Below are positions 17,345 through 26,535 of a DNA stretch of 64,000 nucleotides, piece by piece. Below the pieces are notes generated by a model, which saw nothing but the letters and a program-made list of their open reading frames with translations, had not been told where the DNA came from and made no database searches. Made by a program: the position numbers and the translations under genes. Source of the stretch: Catellatospora tritici (GTDB lineage: Bacteria > Actinomycetota > Actinomycetes > Mycobacteriales > Micromonosporaceae); NCBI RefSeq assembly GCF_019083965.1, contig NZ_JAHRCY010000013.1:177839-241838 (forward strand), in the 5' to 3' direction. The stretch's first letter is position 1. Every line of letters starts with the position of its first letter.

Positions 17345-17601
17345 TGAACGACGGATTCTCCCGCCCGAACGCCACCGCCTGGGCGCTGGCCCAGGCCCGG
17401 ATGGAGCGACCCGCCGCGAACTGGTTCGTGCGCAACCTGATCGGCGCCGCGGTGATGATCGCGTGCGCGCTGGCCGGTTACCGGGTCGCCCAGGCCCTGG
17501 TCGAGCCGATGACCCACTGGCAGATCGAGCGGGTCAATGAGGATGCCGTCCGGCCGCCACGGCCGCCGTTGCCGACGGCCCCGTTCACGGGTGCGCGCTG
17601 A
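17344..17601 (+). CDS. Small single-pass membrane protein, 85 aa
   Basis: Translationally coupled to the gene before it (shared base at 17344). One membrane helix (NLIGAAVMIACALAGYRVA) in the middle and a Pro-rich tail (RPPRPPLPTAPF). No family recognised; the coupling suggests it works with the 197-aa anchored protein. A GTG at 17341 immediately before the ATG is an alternative start. Confidence 0.65.
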   Translation: MNDGFSRPNATAWALAQARMERPAANWFVRNLIGAAVMIACALAGYRVAQALVEPMTHWQIERVNEDAVRPPRPPLPTAPFTGAR

Positions 17602-17604
17602 CCG

Positions 17605-18489
17605 TCAGTGGCAGGTGCCGGTCCCGGTGTCGGTGAAGGACTTGCCCTTCTCGGGGATGAAGCGCCACTCGTAGCTGTCGGCGTGCAGCGTGAACGCGAT
17701 GACGCCGAAGGTGGTGTTGTCGCGCACCTCGCTGTTGGGCTGGATGGTGCCGAACTGGTACAGCCCGCCTCCGCCGGTGCCCACCACGAACGTGCGCAGC
17801 CCGCGTGCCTGGTCGACCTTCCCGGTGGGGTCCATCGGGGCGAACCGCTCGTACTGGTGGTTGTGCCCGGCGACGACGACCTCGGCGCCGCTGTCGTAGA
17901 GGGCCTGGTAGAGGGGCAGGGTCGCGGTGTCGGGCGCGTGGTTGGCGCCCGAGGTGAACAGCGGATGGTGCCAGTAGGCCAGGGTGCAGTGCCTGCCACT
18001 GGCCGCGAGGTCGGCGCGCAGCCACCGCTCCTGCGCCGACCCGGGCGTCATGTCGACATTGGAGTTGAGCGACACGATGTGCCAGGTGCCCAGATCGAAG
18101 GAGTAGTAGCCGAGGCCGGGCGGCCCGGCGACGGCGCCGAAGTAGTCGTAGTAGCCGGTCGCGCCGGGTGTCCGGTAGTCGTGGTTGCCGGGGGCGGGGC
18201 GGGTGCGGGACTTGTGCCTGCCCCACGTGGGGCCGTACAGCTTGTCGAACTGCTTGGCGGTGCCGCTGTCGTACGCGTTGTCGCCGAGGGTGAAGACGGT
18301 GCCGCCGATGTCGTCGAGCAGTGCCGCAGTGGCGCTGTCGCCCTTGCCGGAGGTGGCGATGTCACCGGCGCCGACCAGTACCGGGTCCTTCGACCAGTCC
18401 GGTGGGGCGTCCTCGGCCCGGCCCGGACCGCAGCCGGTGAGCGCCAGGACCAAGGCCGGCAGGGCGCCGGCGAGCAGGGGTGTCTTCAT
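17605..18489 (-). CDS. Calcineurin-like metallophosphoesterase lipoprotein
   Basis: A 294-aa protein with a lipobox (LALTGC), so membrane-attached outside. The metal-binding motifs of the purple-acid-phosphatase/calcineurin fold are present in order: GAGDIA, LGDNAYDSG, GNHDYR, the HHP segment YWHHPLF, and GHNHQYERF. It probably hydrolyses phosphate mono- or diesters outside the cell. The gene ends only 3 bp from the convergent small membrane protein, with no room for a terminator. Substrate unknown. Confidence 0.88.
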   Translation of the reverse strand: MKTPLLAGALPALVLALTGCGPGRAEDAPPDWSKDPVLVGAGDIATSGKGDSATAALLDDIGGTVFTLGDNAYDSGTAKQFDKLYGPTWGRHKSRTRPAPGNHDYRTPGATGYYDYFGAVAGPPGLGYYSFDLGTWHIVSLNSNVDMTPGSAQERWLRADLAASGRHCTLAYWHHPLFTSGANHAPDTATLPLYQALYDSGAEVVVAGHNHQYERFAPMDPTGKVDQARGLRTFVVGTGGGGLYQFGTIQPNSEVRDNTTFGVIAFTLHADSYEWRFIPEKGKSFTDTGTGTCH

Positions 18490-18553
18490 GATGTAGGCAT
18501 GGTAGGCGCGACCGGCTGAGAGCAGGCTGAACGCGGGGTGAAGTCGGCGGGCG

Positions 18554-19117
18554 TCAGCGCGGCGTGTTCTCGTCCGGGACGAAGGCGGCGCCGTGGCCGG
18601 GCACGACCAGCGACGGCCGCAGGGCCAGCACCCGGGCCCGGGACGCGGTGAGCGCGTCGGAGTCGGTCGCCTTCGGGTCGTGCGCTGGTCCGCCGGAGTG
18701 CCACCACACGTGAGTCAGTGCGACCAGGCCGTCGGCGGTGTCGACGAGGGTGGTGATGTCCTCGGCGGTGTGGCCGGGAGTCCGGATCAGGCGGATCGTG
18801 TCGGTCAGCGCGAAGCCTTCGGCGTCTCGACTGACCCACTCGTCGTTCACGTAGTACGCCCAGTGGTCGTGGTAGCGGGCGTTGCGGAACAGGGCCGCGT
18901 TGATGGTGTGGTCCGGGTGGTGGTGGCTGAAGATCACGTCGGTGATGTCGTCGGGGTCGACGCCCAGCTCGCGCAGCGGCGCCAGGATCTGCTGCCGGTC
19001 GGCGACCATGCCCGGGTCGACCACCGCGAGGGTGTCCCCGTCGCGCAGCAGCGTCACCGTGCTGGCCACCCGGTCGCCGATGTAGCCGTTGTTGAGCACC
19101 CACAGTTCCGCGGTCAC
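18554..19117 (-). CDS. Metallo-beta-lactamase-fold hydrolase (MBLAC1-like)
   Basis: A 187-aa short MBL-fold protein. The zinc motif is SHHHPDH, followed by the later His in RTPGHT and the VVPGHG segment near the C-terminus. Short members of this type (MBLAC1 group) are thioesterases or nucleases in other organisms; here the substrate is not known. Single gene, 64 bp upstream of the phosphoesterase on the same strand and divergent from the diguanylate cyclase. Confidence 0.85.
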   Translation of the reverse strand: MTAELWVLNNGYIGDRVASTVTLLRDGDTLAVVDPGMVADRQQILAPLRELGVDPDDITDVIFSHHHPDHTINAALFRNARYHDHWAYYVNDEWVSRDAEGFALTDTIRLIRTPGHTAEDITTLVDTADGLVALTHVWWHSGGPAHDPKATDSDALTASRARVLALRPSLVVPGHGAAFVPDENTPR

Positions 19118-19206
19118 CCGCGTAGGCTACTCGATCATCGGGCGGTACATGCGCCGGTATCCGGTTGGTGCCGGTACGAGAAGTTCTGGCTGGCTACCAT
19201 GGGCGG

Positions 19207-20523
19207 GTGAGGGTGCCGACCGGGCCGCACCGGCTGTCCCGGCTGCTGGCTCGGCTCAGCCGGTTGGGGCCACGGCTGATTCTGGCGTTCCTGGCCGTGT
19301 CGCTCCTGCTGCCGCTGGTCGCGCTGGTGGCGGTGCGCGAGCAGCATGCCGCCAGCGTGCGGGCCGCGCAGGCGGAGGCCCAGCGGGTGGCCCTGCATGT
19401 CGCCCACAACGTCGTCCGGCCGCTGGGCCCCGGGCAGCCCCGCATGTATCAGCGCCCTGAGGAGCTGCAGCGCTACGTCACCGACATCCATCGCGATCTC
19501 GGGCGCGACATCGAGGTCGTCGACGGCGACCGGCGGGTCCTCGCCGACGCCATTCCGTCGCATCAGGGGAGGTTGTTCCTCGAGGATCCGGACGGGGAGG
19601 TCGCGGCGACCCTGCGTGACGGCGTCCCGCGCGCCTTCACCGAGCTGGGACCCGACCATCCGGGCGGCATCCAGGTCGTCGCGGTGCCCATCCTGGGCAC
19701 CAAGAGCGCGATCGTCGGGGCGGTGCTGCTGGAGTACACGAAGACCTACCGTGAGCTGCTCGCCGCCGAGTCCCACATCGCGAAGGTCATGGCGGGGGCG
19801 AGTTTGTTCGGGATGGTCGTCGCGCTGGCCCTGGGGTACCTGCTGGCGCACGGCATCGTGCGGGACGTGCGGCGGCTGACCCGCGCGGCCGACCTGCTCG
19901 CGGCAGGGCACGACGACGTACGGGTGGCGGTGGGCTCGCGGGGCGAACTCGGCCGGCTCGCCTCGGCGTTCAACGTCATGGCGGAGCGGATCAGCGAGCA
20001 GCGGGCGATGCTGACCGACCTGGCCACCAGCGATCCGCTGACCGGGCTGCGCAACCGGCGCTCCTTCCACGCGCAGTTGGAGACGGAACTGGGCAAGGCC
20101 CGTGCGCTGGGCAGCCGACTGTCGGTGCTCATGCTGGACCTGGACCATTTCAAGTCCATCAACGACCGCCACGGCCACCTGGCCGGGGACGCGGCACTGA
20201 CCCAGACGGCGGCGGCGATCCAGCGCGAACTGCGCGCCGACGACGTGGCCGCGCGGTTGGGCGGGGAGGAGTTCGGGGTGCTGCTGCACGCCGATCTGGC
20301 CCAGGCGTTCGCGGCCGCCGAGCGGCTGCGGGCGGCGGTGGCGCGCACCCCGATCCGGCACCAGGACCTCGAGCTGTCGCTGACGGTGAGCATCGGCGTG
20401 GTCGGCTACCCGGTGCACGGGCAGACCAGTACGGCGCTGCTGCAGCGGGTCGACGAGGCGCTGTACCGGGCCAAGCGCGAGGGTCGGGACCGGGTGTGCG
20501 GGCCGCCCGACGAGCCGAGTTGA
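19207..20523 (+). CDS. HAMP-GGDEF diguanylate cyclase (membrane sensor)
   Basis: A 438-aa protein that should make cyclic di-GMP. Order: membrane helix (about 18-42), extracytoplasmic sensor of ~140 aa, second helix (ASLFGMVVALALGYLLAHGI), HAMP domain, then GGDEF domain. The active-site loop reads GGEEF (LGGEEFGVLL), with DLDHFKSINDRHGHLAGD upstream, so the enzyme looks active. No inhibitory RxxD site is evident just before it. No EAL domain follows. GTG 19207 is chosen as it starts directly before the first basic residues; an upstream GTG at 19165 is possible. Confidence 0.88.
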   Translation: MRVPTGPHRLSRLLARLSRLGPRLILAFLAVSLLLPLVALVAVREQHAASVRAAQAEAQRVALHVAHNVVRPLGPGQPRMYQRPEELQRYVTDIHRDLGRDIEVVDGDRRVLADAIPSHQGRLFLEDPDGEVAATLRDGVPRAFTELGPDHPGGIQVVAVPILGTKSAIVGAVLLEYTKTYRELLAAESHIAKVMAGASLFGMVVALALGYLLAHGIVRDVRRLTRAADLLAAGHDDVRVAVGSRGELGRLASAFNVMAERISEQRAMLTDLATSDPLTGLRNRRSFHAQLETELGKARALGSRLSVLMLDLDHFKSINDRHGHLAGDAALTQTAAAIQRELRADDVAARLGGEEFGVLLHADLAQAFAAAERLRAAVARTPIRHQDLELSLTVSIGVVGYPVHGQTSTALLQRVDEALYRAKREGRDRVCGPPDEPS

Positions 20524-20592
20524 GCGGTTGTCCCCGGTACGCCCTCAAAACGCTCATATGCTGACCAAGGTGTCCGACGGTTGGAGGCGGCG

Positions 20593-21423
20593 ATGGAGTT
20601 CGGAGTCGGCTACTTCCCGACGCACGACGGGATGCGGCCCGGTGAGGTGGCCCGGCTGGTCGAGCAGCGGGGTCAGGACGCGCTGTTCTTCGCCGAGCAC
20701 AGCCACATCCCGGCCAGCCGCGAGTCGCCGTACCCGTTCGGCGAGATGCCGCCCAAGTACTGGCACTGCTACGACCTGTTCGTCGCGCTGACCGCCGCGG
20801 CCGAGGCGACCTCGCGGCTGCGGGTGGGCAGCGGCATCTGCCTGGTCATCCAGCGCGACCCGATCCACACCGCCAAGTCCGTGGCCAGCGTCGACCACCT
20901 GTCCGGGGGCCGGTTCGAGTTCGGTGTCGGGGCGGGCTGGAACCGCGAGGAGATGCGCAACCACGGCACCGACCCGAGGGTGCGGATGGCCGTGCTGCGC
21001 GAGCGGGTCGAGGCGATGAAGGCGATCTGGGCCGACCACGAGGCCAGCTACCAGGGCGAGCACGTGTCGTTCGACCGGATCTGGTCGTATCCGAAACCGG
21101 CGCAGTGGCCGCATCCGCCGATCCTGGTCGGCGGCTCCGGCCCGACCGTGCTGGACCGGGTGGTGTCCTTCGGGGACGGCTGGCTGCCCAACTACGGCGA
21201 GGACCCGGGCGTGTTCGAGCGGATCGAGCAGTTGCGGGCGCGGGCGCAACGGCCGGTGCAGGTGCAGTTCCTGTCCGTCCCGCCCGACCCGGCGGTGCTG
21301 GAGAAACTGGCCCGCGTCGGGGTGCACCGGGCGATGACCTGGCTGCCGTCCGGTCCGCGTGGTCCGGTCGAGCGGGCGCTGGACAAGTGGGAGGACGCGA
21401 TCGGGGAGTTCACGGTCGGGTGA
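20593..21423 (+). CDS. LLM-class F420-dependent oxidoreductase
   Basis: A 276-aa luciferase-like TIM-barrel protein (MEFGVGYFPTHDGMRPGE). Typical subgroup features are the FFAEHSHIP segment, LRVGSGICLV, the sugar-ring pattern DHLSGGRFEFGVGAGWN and LVGGSGPTVLDRV. Such enzymes transfer hydride from F420H2 to varied substrates. ATG 20593 is preferred to an upstream TTG at 20581. Its stop overlaps the start of a second F420-type enzyme (GTGA), pointing to a shared redox role. Confidence 0.88.
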   Translation: MEFGVGYFPTHDGMRPGEVARLVEQRGQDALFFAEHSHIPASRESPYPFGEMPPKYWHCYDLFVALTAAAEATSRLRVGSGICLVIQRDPIHTAKSVASVDHLSGGRFEFGVGAGWNREEMRNHGTDPRVRMAVLRERVEAMKAIWADHEASYQGEHVSFDRIWSYPKPAQWPHPPILVGGSGPTVLDRVVSFGDGWLPNYGEDPGVFERIEQLRARAQRPVQVQFLSVPPDPAVLEKLARVGVHRAMTWLPSGPRGPVERALDKWEDAIGEFTVG

Positions 21424-21827
21424 GGCCCGCCGAGCGGTTCGCCTCGGCCCGCGTGGCCAGGCTGGCCACCGTCGACGCGAGCGGCTGTCCGCACCTGGTC
21501 CCGATCGTGTTCGCGCTGGACGGCGACACGCTCTACAGCGCCGTCGACCGCAAACCCAAACGCACCACTGCGCTGCGGCGGCTGGCCAATGTGGCGGTCC
21601 AGTCGCGGGTGTCGGTGCTGGCCGACCACTACGAGGAGGACTGGTCGCGGCTGTGGTGGGTGCGCGCCGACGGCGCCGCCCGCGTGCTCGCGCTCACCGA
21701 GCCGGAGTCTGAACACGCGCTGCGCCTGCTGACCTCCCGCTATCCGCAGTATGCCGACCAGCCGCCGCCCGGCCCGGTGCTCGCCGTCGACGTGGATCGC
21801 TGGAGCGCCTGGTCGGCCGACGGTTGA
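21420..21827 (+). CDS. PPOX-class F420-dependent oxidoreductase (TIGR03668-like)
   Basis: A 135-aa split-barrel flavin/deazaflavin-binding protein starting at GTG 21420 inside the stop of the LLM gene. It has the FASARVARLATVDASG opening, the DRKPKRTTALRRLAN phosphate-binding loop and the DHYEEDW segment typical of this family. Probably uses F420; translationally coupled to the LLM enzyme. The substrate is not known. Confidence 0.86.
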   Translation: MRPAERFASARVARLATVDASGCPHLVPIVFALDGDTLYSAVDRKPKRTTALRRLANVAVQSRVSVLADHYEEDWSRLWWVRADGAARVLALTEPESEHALRLLTSRYPQYADQPPPGPVLAVDVDRWSAWSADG

Positions 21828-21830
21828 CGC

Positions 21831-21856
21831 GATTCTTGACAGCGATTCTTGACAGC
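21831..21856 (+). repeat. Tandem 13-bp direct repeat in the dinB promoter
   Basis: The unit gattcttgacagc is repeated exactly at 21831-21843 and 21844-21856, and a third partial copy (gatt) follows at 21857. The second copy carries a consensus TTGACA -35 hexamer at 21849-21854; the first copy carries the same hexamer 13 bp upstream. It lies just after the stop of the F420 gene. Confidence 0.85.
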
Positions 21857-21859
21857 GAT

Positions 21860-21875
21860 TCGAACGTCTGTACTA
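21860..21875. promoter_or_regulatory. LexA (SOS) box within the dinB promoter
   Basis: TCGAACGTCTGTACTA matches the actinobacterial SOS box (TCGAAC-N4-GTTCGA) at about 12 of 16 positions. It sits between the TTGACA -35 (21849-21854) and a -10-like TACTAG/TAGTAT (21871-21879), so a bound LexA would block RNA polymerase. A start near ATG 21887 would be leaderless or nearly so. Confidence 0.65.
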
Positions 21876-21886
21876 GTATGCGGGTC

Positions 21887-23077
21887 ATGCGGAGCGTGGC
21901 GTCGATCCTGCACGCGGATCTCGACTCGTTCTACGCGTCCGTGGAGCAGCGGGACGATCCGCGACTGCGCGGCCGACCGGTCATCGTCGGCGGCGGCGTG
22001 GTGCTCGCCGCCAGCTACGAGGCCAAGGCCTACGGGGTGCGCACTGCGATGAGTGGCCGCGCCGCCCGCGAGCTGTGCCCGCAGGCGATCGTGGTCGAGC
22101 CCAGGATGGCGGCGTACACGCAGGCCAGCCGGGACGTGTTCGAGGTCTTCGACGACACCACGCCGCTCGTCGAGCCGCTCTCCATCGACGAGGCGTTCCT
22201 CGACGTCGGTGGCCTGCACCGCATCAGCGGCAGCCCGGTCGAGATCGCCGCGCGACTGCGCCGTGATGTGCTGGAGCGCGTCGGCCTGCCGATCACGGTC
22301 GGGATCGCCCGGACCAAGTTCCTGGCCAAGGTCGCCAGCCGGGTCGCCAAGCCGGACGGGCTGCTGGCCGTGGCGCCCGACGACGAGCTGTCGTTCCTGC
22401 ACCGACTGCCGGTCGAGGTGCTGTGGGGCGTCGGTCAGGTCACCGCCGCGAAGCTGCACCAGCGCGGCATCCGCAAGGTCGGGCAGGTGGCGCGCCTGGG
22501 CGAGGCCGCGTTGGTGTCGATGCTCGGCCAGGGGTCCGGCCGCCACCTGCACGCGCTGGCACACAACCAGGACCCGCGCCCGGTGGTCGTCGGCCGCCGT
22601 CGCGGCTCGATGGGCGCCCAGCGGGCTCTCGGCCGAGGCCGGCACACCGCCGAGTACCTCGACGCGACCCTCGCCGGACTGGTCGAACGGGTCACCCGCC
22701 GGATGCGCAGGGCCGAGTGCCCCGGCCGCACGGTGGTGCTGCGGCTGCGCTTCGCCGACTACACCCGCGCCACCCGCTCGTTCACCCTGGCCAAGGCGAC
22801 CGACCAGACGCAGGCGATCCTCGACGCGGTGCGGTCCCTGCTGGCGACGGCAGCGCCGCTGATCGCCGAACGCGGCCTGACCCTGATCGGCGTCTCGGTC
22901 GGCAACCTCGACCGGGACGGCCACGTGCAGCTCGAACTGCCGTTCGCGCAGGTGCACCGCGACGCCCTGGACACCGCCGTCGACGCGGTGCGCGAACGCT
23001 TCGGCACCACCTCACTCCAGCGCGGCACGCTGCTGGGCCGGGACCCGGGCCTGGCCATGCCCATGCTCCCCGACTGA
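21887..23077 (+). CDS. dinB: DNA polymerase IV (Y-family translesion polymerase)
   Basis: A 396-aa Y-family polymerase. Catalytic residues are visible: Asp in LHADLDSFYASVE, and SIDEAFLDV with the Asp-Glu pair. The RPVIVGG and FLAKVASRVAKPDG finger/palm segments and the little-finger domain follow. The C-terminal end QLELPF resembles a beta-clamp-binding motif (QLxLPF-type), as expected for Pol IV. ATG 21887 is chosen: it begins the conserved RSVASILHADLDSF and lies at leaderless distance from the promoter; ATG 21878 is the alternative. SOS control is likely (LexA box just upstream). Confidence 0.93.
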   Translation: MRSVASILHADLDSFYASVEQRDDPRLRGRPVIVGGGVVLAASYEAKAYGVRTAMSGRAARELCPQAIVVEPRMAAYTQASRDVFEVFDDTTPLVEPLSIDEAFLDVGGLHRISGSPVEIAARLRRDVLERVGLPITVGIARTKFLAKVASRVAKPDGLLAVAPDDELSFLHRLPVEVLWGVGQVTAAKLHQRGIRKVGQVARLGEAALVSMLGQGSGRHLHALAHNQDPRPVVVGRRRGSMGAQRALGRGRHTAEYLDATLAGLVERVTRRMRRAECPGRTVVLRLRFADYTRATRSFTLAKATDQTQAILDAVRSLLATAAPLIAERGLTLIGVSVGNLDRDGHVQLELPFAQVHRDALDTAVDAVRERFGTTSLQRGTLLGRDPGLAMPMLPD

Positions 23078-23221
23078 CCGCCAAGATCGCCGTCCGAGGT
23101 CACTTCCGGTGCAACGACCACCGTGAATCAGTCGGCGGCTCCCGTATCGCGGGACAGCATCCCTGAAGATCGCCGCCTCCGGTCACTTCGCTACCCGGCC
23201 TCGGCCCGAAACCCCAGATTC

Positions 23222-23268
23222 TGACCGCCGACACTGATCCCCAGCGCGAAGATCAGTGTCGGCGGTCA
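23222..23268. terminator. Stem-loop terminator after dinB
   Basis: A perfect 18-bp inverted repeat (TGACCGCCGACACTGATC at 23222-23239, its complement at 23251-23268) with an 11-nt loop, followed by ATTTAC. Located 145 bp after the dinB stop and between convergent genes. No long T run, as is usual in actinomycetes. Confidence 0.75.
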
Positions 23269-23320
23269 TTTACTGCGCTCCAGGGCCACATTGTGACCGA
23301 GAACGGCGATCATGCCCGAG

Positions 23321-23362
23321 CCGTGACGTGCCCCCGGGCTCCTGGCCGGGGGCACGTCACGG
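23321..23362. terminator. Stem-loop terminator after the GH3 gene
   Basis: A perfect 17-bp inverted repeat (CCGTGACGTGCCCCCGG / CCGGGGGCACGTCACGG) with an 8-nt loop; the stem extends outward through GAG/CTC with a one-base bulge. It lies directly downstream of the stop codon of the minus-strand glycosidase at 23371. Confidence 0.8.
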
Positions 23363-23370
23363 GCTCCAGG

Positions 23371-26300
23371 TCAGGAGGCCCGGTGGTATGCCTGGGACAG
23401 GAGGCCGACCGCGGTTGACGGGTTGCCCAGCAGCAGCTGGTGCTCGGCGTCGGCGGTCAGTGACGCGGTGAACGCCATCCCGCCCGGACCCGCCTCGACC
23501 ACTGCCGCCTGCGCGATGTCACGGGCGACCGAGACCAGCGGATCGTCGTAGCCGTACCCGTCGTGCGTCGACCGCTGCAGCGAGCGCGCCGCGTCCTGCA
23601 GCGCCGCCAGCACCCGCTCGCCGTCGCGGGCGGTGCCGTCCGCCCGCCAGTAGCCCGGCGTGAGCGCCCGGTCCAGCGAGCGCACCGCCGCGGCGGCGTC
23701 GCGGTCGTCGCCGAGCACCGCCAGTTTGGTCCGCAGCGACTGCAGCCGAGCCCGGCCGCTGTCGGTCCGCAGACCCCAGCCGTACGCGTACAGCGGGTCG
23801 TAGTATCGGTCACCGAGGTTGAGCGGCAGCTGGCTCTCGCTGAGGAACCAGCTGACCGGCAGCCGCCCGGTGAACGGCTTGTCGCCGAACAGGACATCGG
23901 CCACGCCCGCGCCCTCGCTGCCCGGCAGCCACGACGCGACCACCCCGGCCGCGCGCGGCACGACGCCGGTCAGGTCCAGCGGCCGCCCGGAGACGGTCAC
24001 CACGACGCAGCGCACGGCCGCGCACACCTTCTCCACCGCGGCCCGGTCGGCCAGCGACAACTGCAGCGTGTGCCCGTTGCCGACATCACCGATGCCCTCG
24101 GCGTACGGCGTCTCGCCGACCACGACCACGCCGACGCTCGCCCCACCGATCGGCGCCGACGCGTCCTTGCTGTACGTGATCGTCGCGTGCGGCGCGACCT
24201 GCCGGATGCCCGCCAGGATCGTGGTGCCGGTCCCGGCGTTTCCGGAGCCGCCCTGCCAGCTCAGTGTCCAGCCGCCCGCCTGGTTGCCCAGGTCGTCGGC
24301 GTTGGACCCGGCCACGTAGATCTTGGCGGTCTTGGCCAGCGGCAGCACCCGGTCATCGTTCTTGAGCAGCACCTGTGACTTGGCCGCGGCCTGCCGGGCC
24401 ACCTGCCGGTGCGCCGCGCTGCCGATCTCGGTCAGGCCGGTGCGGTCGGCGAACGGGTGCTCGAACAGCCCGAGCGCGAACTTCTGGGTCAGGATCCGGG
24501 TGACCGCGTCGTCGATGCGCGCCGACGTGACATCGCCGCTGGTCGCCAGCTCGGTCAGGGCCGTGGTGAAGCCCTGGACGTTGAACGGCACCATCACCAT
24601 GTCGATGCCCGCGTTGACGCCGATCTTGACGTCGTTCTTGTAGTCCGGGCCGAGTTGGTCGATGCCCGCCCAGTCGCTGATCACGAAGCCCTTGAAGCCG
24701 AGCTGCTGCTTGAGCACACCGGTGATCTGGTCAGCGCGGCCGTGCATCTTCACCGGGGCGTTGTCCTCGCCGAGGATCTGCAGGCTGGAGTAGGACGGCA
24801 TGACCGAGCCGACGCCCTTGCGGACCGCGGTCTTGAACGGGGCGAGGTGGATCGCCTCGATCTGGTCCCGGGTGCCGTAGGTGACGCCCTGGTCGGTCGT
24901 GTACGACCCGTTGGTCGACGAGCCGTAGCGGGTGCCGCCGTCGCCGAAGAAGTGCTTGGCGGTGGCCAGCACAGCGCCCCGGTCCGCGAGGTTCCCGTCG
25001 TGCTGCAGACCGTCGATGATGGTCTCCAGCAGCTGCACCAGCGCCGGGTCCTCGCCGAACGACTCGTACGACCGGCCCCAGCGCTCGTCGCGGGTGACGC
25101 ACAGGCATGGCGAGAACGTCCACGGGATGCCGGTGGCCCGGGTCTCCTGCGCGGTCAGCTCGCCGGTCTGCTTGACCAGGTCGGGGTCGCGGCTGGCGCC
25201 CAGGCCGATGTTGTGGGGGAAGACGGTGGCGCCGTCGAGGTTGTTGTCGCCGTGCACCGCGTCGATGCCGTAGATCAGCGGGATCTGCAGCGGGGTGGCG
25301 CGGGCGTGCAGCTGGAAGTTGTCGATCATGTCGGCCCACGCGGTGGGCGTGTTCGGGTTGGGCACCGAGCCGCCGCCCGACAGCAGCGAGCCGAGCCGGT
25401 ACGTGATGATCGGCGTCCCGCTGCCGACCGCGGCCCGCTCGGCCTGCGTCATCTGCCCGACCTTCTCGGCCAGGCTCATCCGCGACAGCAGGTCGGACAC
25501 TCGCTGCGCGGTCGGCAGGCTCGCGTCCAGGTACGGCAGCCCGTGCGCGTTGATGACGACGGTGGCCGTGTCGGCGCCGAGCGTGGCGCCCTCGGCGGTC
25601 AGCTTCACCGGGATGGTCTTGCCGACCGCCGCGGGCGTACCGCCGATGGTGGCCACGGTGACGTGCTGCGTCGTGCCGGAGGCGGTCCCGGCCGGGAAGG
25701 TTAGGGTGCCGGTGGCGGCGTGGAAGTCGGTGCCGTCGACGGCGGTGCCGCCGCCGACGGTGTAGTGGACCGTGATCGCGTTGCTCAGCGGCCCGTCGCC
25801 GGGCTGGGTGGCGGTGACGGTCACGTCGACCGAGCCGCCCGCGTCGGTGGTGTACGCGTCCTGGACCAGCCCGACCCGGGGCTGGGCGCTGCCGTACAGG
25901 GCGATGTCGTCCAGGAGCAGCTCACCGGTGACGTTGCTGCCCAGGTTGACCGCGTAGCCCCACATGTTGGTCAGGGTCAGCGTGCCGTCGGTGGGGCCGC
26001 CGCCGGGCTGGTAGTCGGTGCGCTTGGTGAAGCTGCCGAACGGGATCTTCACCTGCTGCCAGTCGGCGGTGTCGGTGAAGTGCGACTCCCACAGTTCGGA
26101 GTGCTCGCCGTCGGCGCCGCCGTCCTTCACCTCGACCTGGATCTGGCGGCCGGAGCCGCTGCCCTTGGCCCAGAAACTGAACCCGCCGTAGGCGGTCCAG
26201 TCCTGCGCGGCGGTCAGGTTGTGCGAGTGGCCGCCGTACGCGGTGGTGGTGTAGACGACCTTGAGGGCGTGGTTGTCCATTCCGGCGCCGGGGCGGTCGG

Positions 26301-26535
26301 CCGCGGTGGCTTGGCTCAGGGCCGGTGTGCTGGCCGCGTCGTTGCCGAACGGGAAGATGCCGGGGCTGGACGTGGTGATGGGCAGGTCGCCCTCGTAGTC
26401 GGCCACGATCGGCAGGCCTGCGGCGTACGCGGGGCCGGGGGAGGCCGACAGCAAGGACGCGGCGAGGACGGCCGCGGCGATCGCGGCCAGGTGCCTTCGG
26501 CGCGGGAGTGGGAACGGGCCGGCTTTGCCAGACAT
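23371..26535 (-). CDS. Secreted GH3 beta-glucosidase with N-terminal CBM11-like and Calx-beta domains
   Basis: A 1,054-aa exported enzyme. ATG 26535 is preceded by GGAGG on the minus strand and leads into a signal peptide ending near PAYAAG. A CBM11/CIA30-like carbohydrate-binding domain covers about residues 40-205 (FSFWAKGSGSGRQIQVEVKD), a Calx-beta-like domain about 210-320, then the GH3 N- and C-terminal domains. GH3 signatures include IYGIDAVHGDNN, KHFFGDGGT and the nucleophile Asp in VISDWAGID. Length beyond the usual GH3 core suggests a ~100-aa helical tail after the C-terminal domain. With the divergent GH16 gene it should complete breakdown of beta-glucans to glucose. Confidence 0.92.
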   Translation of the reverse strand: MSGKAGPFPLPRRRHLAAIAAAVLAASLLSASPGPAYAAGLPIVADYEGDLPITTSSPGIFPFGNDAASTPALSQATAADRPGAGMDNHALKVVYTTTAYGGHSHNLTAAQDWTAYGGFSFWAKGSGSGRQIQVEVKDGGADGEHSELWESHFTDTADWQQVKIPFGSFTKRTDYQPGGGPTDGTLTLTNMWGYAVNLGSNVTGELLLDDIALYGSAQPRVGLVQDAYTTDAGGSVDVTVTATQPGDGPLSNAITVHYTVGGGTAVDGTDFHAATGTLTFPAGTASGTTQHVTVATIGGTPAAVGKTIPVKLTAEGATLGADTATVVINAHGLPYLDASLPTAQRVSDLLSRMSLAEKVGQMTQAERAAVGSGTPIITYRLGSLLSGGGSVPNPNTPTAWADMIDNFQLHARATPLQIPLIYGIDAVHGDNNLDGATVFPHNIGLGASRDPDLVKQTGELTAQETRATGIPWTFSPCLCVTRDERWGRSYESFGEDPALVQLLETIIDGLQHDGNLADRGAVLATAKHFFGDGGTRYGSSTNGSYTTDQGVTYGTRDQIEAIHLAPFKTAVRKGVGSVMPSYSSLQILGEDNAPVKMHGRADQITGVLKQQLGFKGFVISDWAGIDQLGPDYKNDVKIGVNAGIDMVMVPFNVQGFTTALTELATSGDVTSARIDDAVTRILTQKFALGLFEHPFADRTGLTEIGSAAHRQVARQAAAKSQVLLKNDDRVLPLAKTAKIYVAGSNADDLGNQAGGWTLSWQGGSGNAGTGTTILAGIRQVAPHATITYSKDASAPIGGASVGVVVVGETPYAEGIGDVGNGHTLQLSLADRAAVEKVCAAVRCVVVTVSGRPLDLTGVVPRAAGVVASWLPGSEGAGVADVLFGDKPFTGRLPVSWFLSESQLPLNLGDRYYDPLYAYGWGLRTDSGRARLQSLRTKLAVLGDDRDAAAAVRSLDRALTPGYWRADGTARDGERVLAALQDAARSLQRSTHDGYGYDDPLVSVARDIAQAAVVEAGPGGMAFTASLTADAEHQLLLGNPSTAVGLLSQAYHRAS

